Assembly: GCF_008801405.1 (NCBI RefSeq)
Contig: NZ_VZPV01000003.1
Location: 62,001 to 126,000 of the forward strand
Origin: Ralstonia insidiosa
Lineage (GTDB): Bacteria; Pseudomonadota; Gammaproteobacteria; Burkholderiales; Burkholderiaceae
DNA length: 64,000 nucleotides
Reading direction: 5' to 3'
Position numbers and translations under genes: made by a program. Below, one piece after another: positions 16,950 through 25,354 of this stretch; positions within the stretch are counted from its first letter, which is position 1; each line of letters begins with the position of its first letter. The notes under the pieces were generated by a model. That model did no database searches, was not told the origin of the DNA, and saw nothing but the letters and a program-made list of their open reading frames with translations.

Positions 16950-17741
16950 CTACGCATACCGGGCTGCAGGAGTCGCGCTGGACAGGTGCGAGAACATCGC
17001 CTGCCGCGCGGCTTCATAGGCATCCCACTCTTCGCGGGGCTGCAATGACGGGATCGTCACCAGTTCACGCTGGTCAAATCCGACCAAGGCGGCGTCGACC
17101 ATATCAGTTGCCGACATGACGATTTCCTTGGGCAGGTTTTCCAGCGGAAGGCCGCCGATCTGCCAGAAATCGGTGGCGGTGGCACCAGGTAGCACAGCTT
17201 GCACCTGCACGCCCTTGTCTGCGAGTTCATGGTGCAACGACTGGCTGAAGGCAAGCACAAACGCTTTGCTGCCGCCGTAGACGCCGTTGAGCTGTTCCGG
17301 CCGGATGGCGACGATGGACGCGATATTGATGAGGGCGCCTTTGCCGCGTGCGACAAAGCCTGGCGCAGCGGCGTACGTCAGCCGCGTGAGCGCGGTCACA
17401 TTCAAGTCGATCATCCGCGTCATTGCATCGACATCGCTGTCGAGCAGCGGCGTGTGCGTCCCCACGCCCGCGTTGTTGACGAGCAGGGTGATGCTTGCGT
17501 CTTGCTTGAGCTTGGTCTCGACGGCCGCTAGCGCTGTGCGGTTGTTGAGGTCGGCATCGACAATCTCGACACTGCGCTGCGTGTCATTGGTGATGCGATC
17601 GGCCAGTGCGGCCAGCCGGTCGCGGTTGCGTGCGACCAGGATCAGGTCGTAGCCCCGGCGGGCGAGGCGGTCTGCGTAGACTGCACCGATGCCCGACGAT
17701 GCGCCAGTGATCAGGGCCGTACCTTGATGTGCTTGGGTCAT
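16950..17741 (-). CDS. Short-chain dehydrogenase/reductase
   Basis: This 263-residue SDR has the cofactor motif TGASSGIG, the NNAG motif and the catalytic Tyr-x-x-x-Lys as YGGSKAF, with Ser in NIASIVAIR. It belongs to the classical SDR group of the DltE/YqjQ type. The ATG at 17741 was chosen because the Rossmann strand follows directly. It is divergent from an AraC-type regulator that starts 120 bases away, which probably controls it. The substrate cannot be predicted. Confidence 0.88.
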   Translation of the reverse strand: MTQAHQGTALITGASSGIGAVYADRLARRGYDLILVARNRDRLAALADRITNDTQRSVEIVDADLNNRTALAAVETKLKQDASITLLVNNAGVGTHTPLLDSDVDAMTRMIDLNVTALTRLTYAAAPGFVARGKGALINIASIVAIRPEQLNGVYGGSKAFVLAFSQSLHHELADKGVQVQAVLPGATATDFWQIGGLPLENLPKEIVMSATDMVDAALVGFDQRELVTIPSLQPREEWDAYEAARQAMFSHLSSATPAARYA

Positions 17742-17860
17742 GACGTCACTCCGTTGTGAAGCGGGTTGATGAATGCGTGAATGCATTCTGGCTCTGATTG
17801 GTCATGGCTGAAATGACGTATATAGTCATGATTCAGGACACAGCTTGACGGAGAACGGGC

Positions 17861-18808
17861 ATGCACCGAATCGGCTTTCTGATCAGCGATGGCTTTCAGA
17901 TCATGGCGCTGGCTAGCCAGTCCGTGTTCGAGTACGCCAACATGGCGGCCGGTGAGCCGTTCTATGTACTTGGCAACTTCTCGGTCAGCGGCGCAGAGGT
18001 GCGCTCGTCGCTTGGGTTCTCGGTCGGCACGCGAAGCTTGCGCGGCAGGGGCGATGTCGACACGTGGATGGTCGCTGGCGTCAATGACCCGGTCAGTTCA
18101 CCGGCCCCTGCCGAAATCGTCTCGTTTCTGCGCAAGGGTGCCAGCCGTGCCAGGCGTGTTGCCGGCATTTGCACCGGCGCCTTCGTGCTGGCGGAGGCGG
18201 GTTTGCTGGCGCAGCGTCGCGCCACCACGCATTGGGCGTACGGGCGGGAAATGCAGAGGCGTTTTCCAGACATCCACGTCGAGGAAGACCGCATCTACAT
18301 CGTCGACGGCCCGATCTGGACGTCTGCCGGCATGACGGCTGGCCTGGATCTGGCGCTGGCGATGGTGGAGAAGGATCTGGGCGCGGACATGGCCCGCTCT
18401 GTGGCGCACAAGCTGGTCATGCATCAGCACCGGGCGGGCGGTCAGTCGCAGCATTCTGAAATGCTCGATCTCGCGCCAAAGTCGGATCGGATCCAGAACG
18501 CACTGAACTATGCGCGTCGGAATTTGCACCGTTCTCTGACCGTGGAAGAACTGGCCGAGACCGTGCATTTGAGCCCGCGCCAATTCAGTCGCGTGTTTGC
18601 GCTGGAAACGGGGCAGTCGCCCGCCAAGGCGATCGAGGGGCTGCGGCTGGAGGCCGCTCGGCTGATGGTCGAGCAAGGCCGGCATCCGCTGGATGTCATT
18701 GCCAGGGAAACCGGCTTCCGAGATCGCCGCCATATGCGTGAGGCGTTCATGCGTGGATTTGGCCGTCCACCTCAGGCGGTGCGGCGCGATGCGCGCACGG
18801 GGGACTGA
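17861..18808 (+). CDS. GlxA-type AraC regulator with DJ-1/PfpI domain
   Basis: The 315-residue protein has an N-terminal class I glutamine-amidotransferase-like (DJ-1/PfpI) domain with the elbow GICTGAFVLAEAGLL at about residue 100, then two AraC helix-turn-helix units (SLTVEELAETVHLSPRQFSR and PLDVIARETGFRDRRHMREAF). Such proteins are usually activators of neighbouring catabolic or stress genes. It diverges from the SDR gene. Between them is TGACGTATATAGTCA, an imperfect dyad near 17815-17829 that could be its site. Confidence 0.9.
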   Translation: MHRIGFLISDGFQIMALASQSVFEYANMAAGEPFYVLGNFSVSGAEVRSSLGFSVGTRSLRGRGDVDTWMVAGVNDPVSSPAPAEIVSFLRKGASRARRVAGICTGAFVLAEAGLLAQRRATTHWAYGREMQRRFPDIHVEEDRIYIVDGPIWTSAGMTAGLDLALAMVEKDLGADMARSVAHKLVMHQHRAGGQSQHSEMLDLAPKSDRIQNALNYARRNLHRSLTVEELAETVHLSPRQFSRVFALETGQSPAKAIEGLRLEAARLMVEQGRHPLDVIARETGFRDRRHMREAFMRGFGRPPQAVRRDARTGD

Positions 18809-18846
18809 GGTCATGTCATCGGCCCGCTCAGTCTGCGCGCCAGACG

Positions 18847-19062
18847 TTACCGCGCGGACCAGCTACGCAGGCGCTCAATCAGCCAGCGACCCGCAGGCCC
18901 AGGCGGCGATGCCGTCGGATAGACCGCCGACATCTGCATGGCAAATCCGCCAGGCGGCACTTCATCAATCTTCACTTCAACGAGGCGACCCGCCTCAAGA
19001 TCGGCTTGAACGGCGTGCAAAGGCATGCCACCCGAGTCTTTTTGGGTTTGTATCGCCTGACG
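18847..19062 (-). pseudogene. C-terminal remnant of a LysR-type regulator
   Basis: The last 71 codons of a minus-strand frame ending at 18847 read like the end of a LysR effector domain: GGMPLHAVQADLEAGRLVEV, then AMQMSAVYPTASPPGPAGRW. No DNA-binding domain or first half precedes it; upstream the frame runs antiphase through the next gene. It therefore looks like a truncated relic lying between the AraC gene and the APCDD1-like gene. Confidence 0.65.
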
Positions 19063-19066
19063 TTGT

Positions 19067-19633
19067 TTATCTTCGCGCCAGCGGTATCTGCAGGTTGGTC
19101 GGCCGGTTCTGCTCGGTGTCGAACCCGCGTCCGTCAACGTTGCGCGCACCCCAGAACAACAGGCCGTGCGCCAGGTACACCAGGTCGTACTCCATGAAGT
19201 GCTTGCCCGCAGCCAACCCAAAAGGCGCGAAGCTCTTGCCGAAGATGCTCTGCGTCTGACCTGACTCCCACTTGGCGTAGCCCTGCGCAGCGATTTGGTT
19301 GAGCACATCTGCAAAGCCTGGCTGAAGGGGCGTCACCTCGTACGCCTCGTCTGCAATGAAATCCACCTTCTGCGCACCCGGGGCGATCGGGTGCTCCCCC
19401 TGCCAGAACATATGCCCCCGGATGAAGATGCGGGCCAGCGGTACCTGACCATACGGATCGACAAAGTTGGTGACGGCCAGCTCGAATCTGTCGCCCGGCA
19501 GCACGGTGAAGTCTCGCCGCAGGTAGAACGGTTTGAGCGTGCCGTCCGGGTTCTTCTGCGCGCTTGGGCGTACTTCGGGGGCGATGCTCGTCCAGTTGCC
19601 GAGCAATGCGCTGCGGATGTCTTCGAGAGTCAT
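19067..19633 (-). CDS. APCDD1-domain-like protein of unknown function
   Basis: The 188-residue protein shows the pattern G-x-W-x-S-x-x-x-E-V-R-P (LLGNWTSIAPEVRP), then PFYLRRDFTVLPGDRFEL and PLARIFIRGHMFWQGEH. This spacing matches the APCDD1 domain, first known from an animal Wnt inhibitor and present in some bacteria; the match is by eye. There is no signal peptide. The ATG at 19633 was chosen over an upstream start since homology begins there. It diverges from a TetR gene, with two palindromes between them, so it is probably the gene that regulator represses. Confidence 0.6.
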   Translation of the reverse strand: MTLEDIRSALLGNWTSIAPEVRPSAQKNPDGTLKPFYLRRDFTVLPGDRFELAVTNFVDPYGQVPLARIFIRGHMFWQGEHPIAPGAQKVDFIADEAYEVTPLQPGFADVLNQIAAQGYAKWESGQTQSIFGKSFAPFGLAAGKHFMEYDLVYLAHGLLFWGARNVDGRGFDTEQNRPTNLQIPLARR

Positions 19634-19690
19634 GGCGGTTCTTCCTTTCTCAACAGATGGCGTGGCGAATGAAGATGGCATCACGTGGGG

Positions 19691-19708
19691 CTATGACGAT
19701 TGTCATAG
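19691..19708. promoter_or_regulatory. TetR-type operator 1
   Basis: CTATGACGATTGTCATAG is a perfect inverted repeat with seven-base arms and a four-base spacer, located between the APCDD1-like gene and the tetR gene. Confidence 0.65.
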
Positions 19709-19716
19709 TTGAATTC

Positions 19717-19736
19717 ACTATGATGGTCTTCATAGT
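19717..19736. promoter_or_regulatory. TetR-type operator 2
   Basis: ACTATGATGGTCTTCATAGT repeats the arm ACTATGA in inverted form around a six-base centre. It starts 27 bases after operator 1 (core 19718 versus 19691) and shares the CTATGA/TCATAG arms, so one regulator should bind both. Confidence 0.6.
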
Positions 19737-19772
19737 CCTTGTCAACCCAGGAAAGAATGGAGGTGCCCGATC

Positions 19773-20348
19773 ATGGCGGGTGAGATGCGAGAGCGCATGG
19801 TGGAGGGGGCGATGGGCCTGCTGGCACAACGGGGCCTGCACGCGACGTCGTTCTCGGAGGTGCTGGCAGCCACGGGGGCGCCGCGCGGTTCGCTGTACCA
19901 CCATTTCCCGGGCGGCAAGGACGAGTTGATGGCTGCCGCAGTCGACCGCGCAGGCGCTGTGTTGGTTGACGCGCTGGAAAGCACGGCTGGCATGCCGGTT
20001 GATGCCGTGGTCGAGCGCTTTCTCGCCATCTGGCGTTTCGTGCTGACCCAGTCGCAGTGCGAATCGGGGTGCGCCGTGCTGGCCGTGACTGTGGCAACGG
20101 ATTCCGCCGAGTTGTTGTCGCACGCGACCACGGTTTTCCGCGCCTGGCGTGAGCGCCTGGCGCAGTTGCTGCGGCGGAGTGGGTTACCGGCAGCCGCGGC
20201 CAAGCGCTTTGCCACCGTCATGATCGCCTCGGTAGAGGGGGCGGTTGTTCTCAGCCGGGCGGAGCGGAGCCTTGAGCCCTTCGAGATCGTGGCCACGCAG
20301 TTGATGGAGCAGGCGCATACCATGGTGGCGGCCAAGTCGAAAGGCTGA
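19773..20348 (+). CDS. TetR family transcriptional regulator
   Basis: This 191-residue protein has the TetR helix-turn-helix (GLHATSFSEVLAATGAPRGSLYHHFPGGKDEL) at residues 19-50 and a TetR C-terminal ligand domain of the YxaF/LmrA type, with a Cys-rich segment (CESGCAVLAVTV). It diverges from the APCDD1-like gene, with two 18-20 base palindromes between. It most likely represses both genes until a small hydrophobic ligand binds. Confidence 0.9.
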   Translation: MAGEMRERMVEGAMGLLAQRGLHATSFSEVLAATGAPRGSLYHHFPGGKDELMAAAVDRAGAVLVDALESTAGMPVDAVVERFLAIWRFVLTQSQCESGCAVLAVTVATDSAELLSHATTVFRAWRERLAQLLRRSGLPAAAAKRFATVMIASVEGAVVLSRAERSLEPFEIVATQLMEQAHTMVAAKSKG

Positions 20349-20441
20349 GGTGCGGCCTGCGTATCGAACGTCGAGGCGGTCTATCCAGGCTGTGCACCTG
20401 AGCGCGTCTTCTGTCGTAGAACAACCTAACAAGACAAACAG

Positions 20442-22571
20442 ATGACTGTCTTCATTGCAGTACCCGCACCATCCGGCAACAGACCAGGCATGTCGTCTGG
20501 CACGAGGGGCAACGGTGGCATCCGGCGCCAGCGATTCCCACTACGCAACGCCCTGATGTCGACCGCACTTGCGCTGGGGTTGCTGCAGGCGGCTGGACTG
20601 GCCGCTGCCTCGACCGGCCAGGCCACCACCTGCGAAACCTGGGTAGGTGACTTCGCCACCAAGCAGGGTGCCCCCGCATTTTTCCGGATCGAGCACAACG
20701 ACAAAGGCTTTGTTGCGCGCACCAAACAGGCAGACGGCCGTTGGAGTGCAGAGACCGTCGAATTGGTGGACGTGACCCACAAGCCGGAGTTGGAGATCGC
20801 CTTTGCTCACGGTTGCGTGCTGGCTGGCGCGGGAGCGTTGCTGATCGAAGCCCCGAAGGGCACGGCCTACCAGGCCACGTCGATCACCGGGCGCAACTTC
20901 AGCACGTATCACATGGGTACGGATGCGCTGATGCTGGTCATGCAGGGCTTCCAGGTCGACGGGCGCGATCTTTATCGTGTGGCGGCCGAAGGCGCGTCGC
21001 CGGCACCGCTGCCGCCACTGCCTAAGGCGATCCCGGGCAAAGAGGCGTCGAGTTTCGTTTGCCCAGGTATGCGCCCGTCGGCCATCACCCAGGCCGCCTT
21101 CGATGCTTTGCCTGCCGACTATCGCAAACGCTTTGATGGTCTGAAGCCCGATCGGCAGGCGGAGGTGATCTGCGGCCAGCGTCTGAATGATCTGCTCAGC
21201 CTTGACGCGTTCACCAGCGTTGACTTGCGCGCGGACCGCGCAGCCACGCTCGCGGAGGCGAAGATCCTGCTCAAGGCGGAGGAGGTGCCCCGCGACGAGG
21301 CAGGCAAAGACACATGGTGGCCGGCGGCACGCCACTGGTTGATGCGCAACACGCCGTTGTTTGATACCGACCCGCCTGTGCCGCTTCAGGCCGAGTATTT
21401 CGCCGCGTTCAACGAAGACATCCTGCCGCGTCTGCCCAAGGCCCCGGCTGACGATGCCCAGGTCGTGAAGGATGTGGTTCGGTACACGCTTGCTATGCCG
21501 CAGGCGCAAGCGACCTACGCACTCGCCCGGTTGCAAGCGCTAGGCGCGTTGGATGCCCAGGTATCCGGTGGCACGGTTGCCCATGCTGTGTTGCCGTGGG
21601 CACTCGAGCCGCAGGTTGCCGACGCCGCATTCGAGACAATTTTCAAGGCCGCCAAGGTGCAGCCGCGCGACGCTGTCACGCTGTTCTTTTCGGTCATCGA
21701 CACGAAGAACGCGGTGGGTGTGAACCGCCTGCTCAAGCATGGTTTTGATCCGCGTGATGCGAAGGTGCTGTTGCGCGCGCGTGGGCAGCCAGCGCTCTAT
21801 GCGACCTTGCTGGACGCCGCATTTCAACGTGCCACGCCTGCCGGAGGCAAGCTGCCGGCAGACGTAGTGGATCCGCTGGTTCAAGCTGAACTGCGCAATG
21901 GCAAGACGATCGACTGGAACGCCGTCGAGCCGCTGCTCAAACATGGCGGGGACGTGTCTCGCAGCTTTATCACGGGTGTGGAGCGTGACAATGCGTCGCT
22001 TGCCTTCTTTGCCCGCAGTGCACCAGACAAGTTCCTGGACATGCTCAACCACGGCTTGCGCGTTGACCTGCCGTATCCGGTTGGCGGCAATGCGCTGCTG
22101 ACCCGCTATCTGCGGCTGAACATTGCCTGGATGCCGGAGGGGCCGAGGCCCGATGTGGTTGAAGCCATGCTCAAGCGCTACAACAATGCCGCAACCGGCA
22201 AGCCATGTACCGACTGTGCGTACGACCCGCTGGGCATTGCACTCGGTAATCAAGGCCCCAACAGCGTTGCGGTGCTCAAGGTGCTGCTGCGCTATGGTGT
22301 CGACCCCAATGCGCCCGATACCAAAGGGTTTCCTGCGTTCACCTACGCGATCATGGATGACCGTGTCGATATGCTCGATGCCATGATGCAGGGCCCCAAG
22401 ACGCTCAATCTAAAGCTGACCGATCCCAATGGTTTCAGCTTGCTGGCGCTGGCGCGCTGTTACGACGCCCGCAAAGCGGCGGACTGGCTAAGCCAGCATG
22501 GCGCGGGCCAGCCGGATCAGGGCTACGCCGCCTGTCGCGAAGGCCTTGCTGCGCAACGCAAGAAGGGCTGA
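20442..22571 (+). CDS. Exported ankyrin-repeat protein of unknown function
   Basis: The 709-residue product has a hydrophobic segment at about residues 39-56 (ALALGLLQAAGLAAAS) that could be a signal peptide if translation begins at one of several Met codons (1, 17 or 39). A Cys-bearing N-domain follows. From about residue 430 the sequence contains helical repeats with ankyrin character, clearest near residues 600-680 (VLKVLLRYGVDPNAPDTKGF, then MLDAMMQGP). Ankyrin arrays bind other proteins. I do not recognise the N-terminal domain. It stands alone on the plus strand. Confidence 0.65.
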   Translation: MTVFIAVPAPSGNRPGMSSGTRGNGGIRRQRFPLRNALMSTALALGLLQAAGLAAASTGQATTCETWVGDFATKQGAPAFFRIEHNDKGFVARTKQADGRWSAETVELVDVTHKPELEIAFAHGCVLAGAGALLIEAPKGTAYQATSITGRNFSTYHMGTDALMLVMQGFQVDGRDLYRVAAEGASPAPLPPLPKAIPGKEASSFVCPGMRPSAITQAAFDALPADYRKRFDGLKPDRQAEVICGQRLNDLLSLDAFTSVDLRADRAATLAEAKILLKAEEVPRDEAGKDTWWPAARHWLMRNTPLFDTDPPVPLQAEYFAAFNEDILPRLPKAPADDAQVVKDVVRYTLAMPQAQATYALARLQALGALDAQVSGGTVAHAVLPWALEPQVADAAFETIFKAAKVQPRDAVTLFFSVIDTKNAVGVNRLLKHGFDPRDAKVLLRARGQPALYATLLDAAFQRATPAGGKLPADVVDPLVQAELRNGKTIDWNAVEPLLKHGGDVSRSFITGVERDNASLAFFARSAPDKFLDMLNHGLRVDLPYPVGGNALLTRYLRLNIAWMPEGPRPDVVEAMLKRYNNAATGKPCTDCAYDPLGIALGNQGPNSVAVLKVLLRYGVDPNAPDTKGFPAFTYAIMDDRVDMLDAMMQGPKTLNLKLTDPNGFSLLALARCYDARKAADWLSQHGAGQPDQGYAACREGLAAQRKKG

Positions 22572-22647
22572 TCGCCGGAATGCAACCCGCTTGGGTTGGC
22601 AGAGGTCGGTTCACACGTGCAAGACACCTCTGCCAGCGCGTCTGTGC

Positions 22648-23955
22648 TCAGTTCTTGTGGCTACCGAATCGACGCCCCTGGTCGAACAGCGTTGCAACCG
22701 CAACCATCAGACCAGAGCAGACCAGGATCACAACGACACCACCTGTGGCATGCGTTGTCGATTGGGCAACCATCGACAGCGCCCACAGTGGTGCCAGCCC
22801 GCCCGCCAGGGCGGTGCCGATCTCGCGGCCTGAACCGACGCCAGTCGAACGGTTCTGCACGGGAAACTGGCGGCTCAGGAAAGACCCCTGCGGTGCGAAC
22901 ATCATCGGTGCCAGAACGCCGGTACCAATCACCATGGCCCAGTAGATCGCCGTGCTGGCACCCGTGCCCAGCAGCGAGAGGAAGGGATAGGCAAACAGCG
23001 CTGACAGCATGCCGCCCACCATCAGCACCTTCTTGCTGCTGAACTTGTCGCACATCCAGCCGAAGAACGGCACCGTGACAATGGCGACCAAGCTGGCCAA
23101 CGTCACCGACAGCGACGTCACGCTGGCAGATACGCCCTTGAACTGCGTGAGGTAAGCCAGAGAGAACGTCTTGAAGATGTAGCTGATGGCGTTGTATCCA
23201 ACGGCGATAAAGAACACCACGCCAAGGCCCTTGAGATGCGAGGCCAGCAGATCGCGAAGGGGCTTTTCCTGACGATTGGTCTCTTCAAAAGAGGCGTATT
23301 CGGGGGTTTCGGGCAGGCTCTTGCGCACCCACATCCCGACCAGCACCAGGACAAAGCTCAGGAGGAAAGGAATACGCCATCCACCCGCGAGCAGGAATTG
23401 ATCGCCAGCCATCGTGAGCAGGTAGACGGTCAGCGACGAAAGCAGCAGGCCCAGATTCAAGCCCAGCGCTGGCCACGATCCCTGGCGGCCCTTGCGGTTC
23501 TCTGCGGCGTGTTCGTATGAGGTGACGGCGGCGCCGGCCAGCTCGGCTCCGGCGCCCAGGCCCTGAACAATGCGGATCAGCACCAGCAGCAGCGGCGCCC
23601 AGAAGCCGATAGAGGCATAGGTTGGAATCAGGCCGATGGCCGTCGTGCACAGTCCCATCAGGCAGAACGTGACGAACAGCATCTTCTTGCGACCGTACTT
23701 GTCACCGAAGTAGCCGAAGAACACTCCACCCACCGGCCGGGCGACAAAGCCGATTGCAAAGGTGGCGAATGCCTGCAGCGTGGCGTTTGTCGGGTTGGAG
23801 GTATCAAAGAAGATCTTGCTGAAGACGATCGAGGCCATCGTGGCGTACAGATAAAAGTCGTACCACTCCAGCATGGAGCCAACGATCGTGGCTGCCGCAA
23901 CTTTCCTCAGTCGTGTCTTGCTGTCATCAGGAGTTTCAGGGCGCAGTGCTTGCAT
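22648..23955 (-). CDS. MFS transporter, metabolite:proton symporter (MHS) type
   Basis: The 435-residue protein has 12 predicted spans and the MHS-family features: an early SMLEWYDFYLYATMASIVF segment and GYFGDKYGRKKMLF between helices 2 and 3. MHS carriers take up carboxylates such as ketoglutarate, shikimate, citrate or aromatic acids with protons. The start at 23955 is preceded by AGAGA; a longer frame begins at 23988. It follows the hydroxy-acid oxidase gene by 92 bases on the same strand, so its substrate may be a 2-hydroxy acid. Confidence 0.88.
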   Translation of the reverse strand: MQALRPETPDDSKTRLRKVAAATIVGSMLEWYDFYLYATMASIVFSKIFFDTSNPTNATLQAFATFAIGFVARPVGGVFFGYFGDKYGRKKMLFVTFCLMGLCTTAIGLIPTYASIGFWAPLLLVLIRIVQGLGAGAELAGAAVTSYEHAAENRKGRQGSWPALGLNLGLLLSSLTVYLLTMAGDQFLLAGGWRIPFLLSFVLVLVGMWVRKSLPETPEYASFEETNRQEKPLRDLLASHLKGLGVVFFIAVGYNAISYIFKTFSLAYLTQFKGVSASVTSLSVTLASLVAIVTVPFFGWMCDKFSSKKVLMVGGMLSALFAYPFLSLLGTGASTAIYWAMVIGTGVLAPMMFAPQGSFLSRQFPVQNRSTGVGSGREIGTALAGGLAPLWALSMVAQSTTHATGGVVVILVCSGLMVAVATLFDQGRRFGSHKN

Positions 23956-24047
23956 TGTGTCTCTGTTTTTAGTGTGTGTTTTTATCATTCCGGGCGGAAT
24001 GGATCTGTCGTTGCCTGTCTTGTCGACGGACAGCCTCAGGGGGCCGC

Positions 24048-25244
24048 TCAGGCGCGGCGGCGCACGATGTGCTGTGGCCCAAGCTCGGCGCAGCGCGTTA
24101 CACCCAACATGGCCAGGTTACGGTCGACTTCATCACGCAGCAGGCCGATGGCGTGGGCCACGCCGGCCTCCCCCGCCACGGCAGCGGCGTAGTTGAAAGG
24201 GCGACCCACGAGGACCATGCGTGCACCCAACGCCAAGGCTTTGAGCACATCTGAGCCGCGCCGGAATCCGCTGTCGATGAGCACCGGGTAAGCAGGCCCC
24301 ATGGCGGCCACTACGGCTTCAAGAACGCGCATGGGCGAGGCTGCACCGTCGAGCTGCCGGCCGCCGTGGTTGGACAGCACGATGCCATCGGCACCCACCC
24401 GTCGGGCCTCCAGTGCGTCCTCCACGCTGAGCAGGCCCTTGACCACCAGCGGCCCCTTCCAGCGGCGGCGAATGGCTTCGATGTGGCGCCAGGTCAGATG
24501 GTCGCGCGCTGAGAAATCGCGCAGCACGGTGGACGACATGATGGGCGCCCCGCGTGTGGCGAACGAGTTCTCAAAATGCGGCATGCCGTGGCGCAGCAGC
24601 GTACGCAGGAAGGTGCCTGCCACCCAGCTCGGCCGCACCATGCCGTCCCAGGCTAGACGGAGGCTGGGGCGCAGCGGGGTGGAAAAGCCGGTGCGGATGT
24701 TGTTCTCCCGGTTGGCCGAGATGGGGATGTCCACCGTCACCATCAGCGTGCCGAAGCCGGCGCGCTCCACGCGGTCGATCAGTGCGTCGATACGCGCCTG
24801 GTCACCCGGTATGTAAGCCTGGAACCAGGTGGCCGGGCTTTCGCGCGCCACCTCTTCCATGGGGATCAGCGATGTCCCGCTCATGATCGACACGATGCCG
24901 GCCTGTTGCGCCGCGCGTGCCAGAACCAGATCGCCGCGGTAGGTCGTGAGCGCATTGATACCCATTGGCGCAATGCCGAACGGGCTGCTGTAGCACTGGC
25001 CGAACAGCTCCACCGCCTGCGAGCGCTTCGAGACATCGCGCAGCACCCGGGTCGAGAACGCGTAGTCGTCAAACACCGCCCGGTTGTCGCGCAGCGAGGC
25101 GTTGTCCTCGGCGGCGCCGGCGATATAGCCAAAGATGGGCCGGGGCAGGCGCCGACGCGCTGCAGCTTCGAAGTCGTGCAGCGACAGCATGTTGCGCAGC
25201 GCGGCGGGCAGGGTGACGGATGAGGGTTCAGCGTAGGAAGCCAT
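24048..25244 (-). CDS. FMN-dependent alpha-hydroxy-acid oxidase/dehydrogenase
   Basis: This 398-residue TIM-barrel flavoenzyme has the active-site motif LSNHGGRQLDG with the catalytic His, the FMN-binding SPFGIAPMGINAL region, a conserved Lys in PLVVKGLLS and the phosphate site DSGFRRGSDVLKALALGA. It belongs to the lactate/mandelate dehydrogenase and glycolate oxidase family and would oxidise an L-2-hydroxy acid to the 2-oxo acid. It is followed by an MHS-type transporter and is divergent from a LysR gene, so it is probably an inducible catabolic enzyme. The precise substrate is unclear. Confidence 0.9.
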   Translation of the reverse strand: MASYAEPSSVTLPAALRNMLSLHDFEAAARRRLPRPIFGYIAGAAEDNASLRDNRAVFDDYAFSTRVLRDVSKRSQAVELFGQCYSSPFGIAPMGINALTTYRGDLVLARAAQQAGIVSIMSGTSLIPMEEVARESPATWFQAYIPGDQARIDALIDRVERAGFGTLMVTVDIPISANRENNIRTGFSTPLRPSLRLAWDGMVRPSWVAGTFLRTLLRHGMPHFENSFATRGAPIMSSTVLRDFSARDHLTWRHIEAIRRRWKGPLVVKGLLSVEDALEARRVGADGIVLSNHGGRQLDGAASPMRVLEAVVAAMGPAYPVLIDSGFRRGSDVLKALALGARMVLVGRPFNYAAAVAGEAGVAHAIGLLRDEVDRNLAMLGVTRCAELGPQHIVRRRA

Positions 25245-25354
25245 GGGGGAATGCGGTTCACTCCAAGAAGCTGCGACACTGTAGGGCGACGGTTTTGCGA
25301 ATTAAAGCGAAATATTTAGAATGACTATGTTCGCTTTTACGAAACGAAATCACG
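25245..25354. promoter_or_regulatory. Divergent promoter region with LysR-like boxes
   Basis: These 110 bases are AT-richer than the genes. They contain TTGCGAA, AAGCGAAA and TTCGCTTTTACGAA, repeats of a TTCGC/GCGAA half-site, at about 25293-25346. Such repeated half-sites between a LysR gene and its divergent target are typical recognition and activation sites. Confidence 0.45.
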
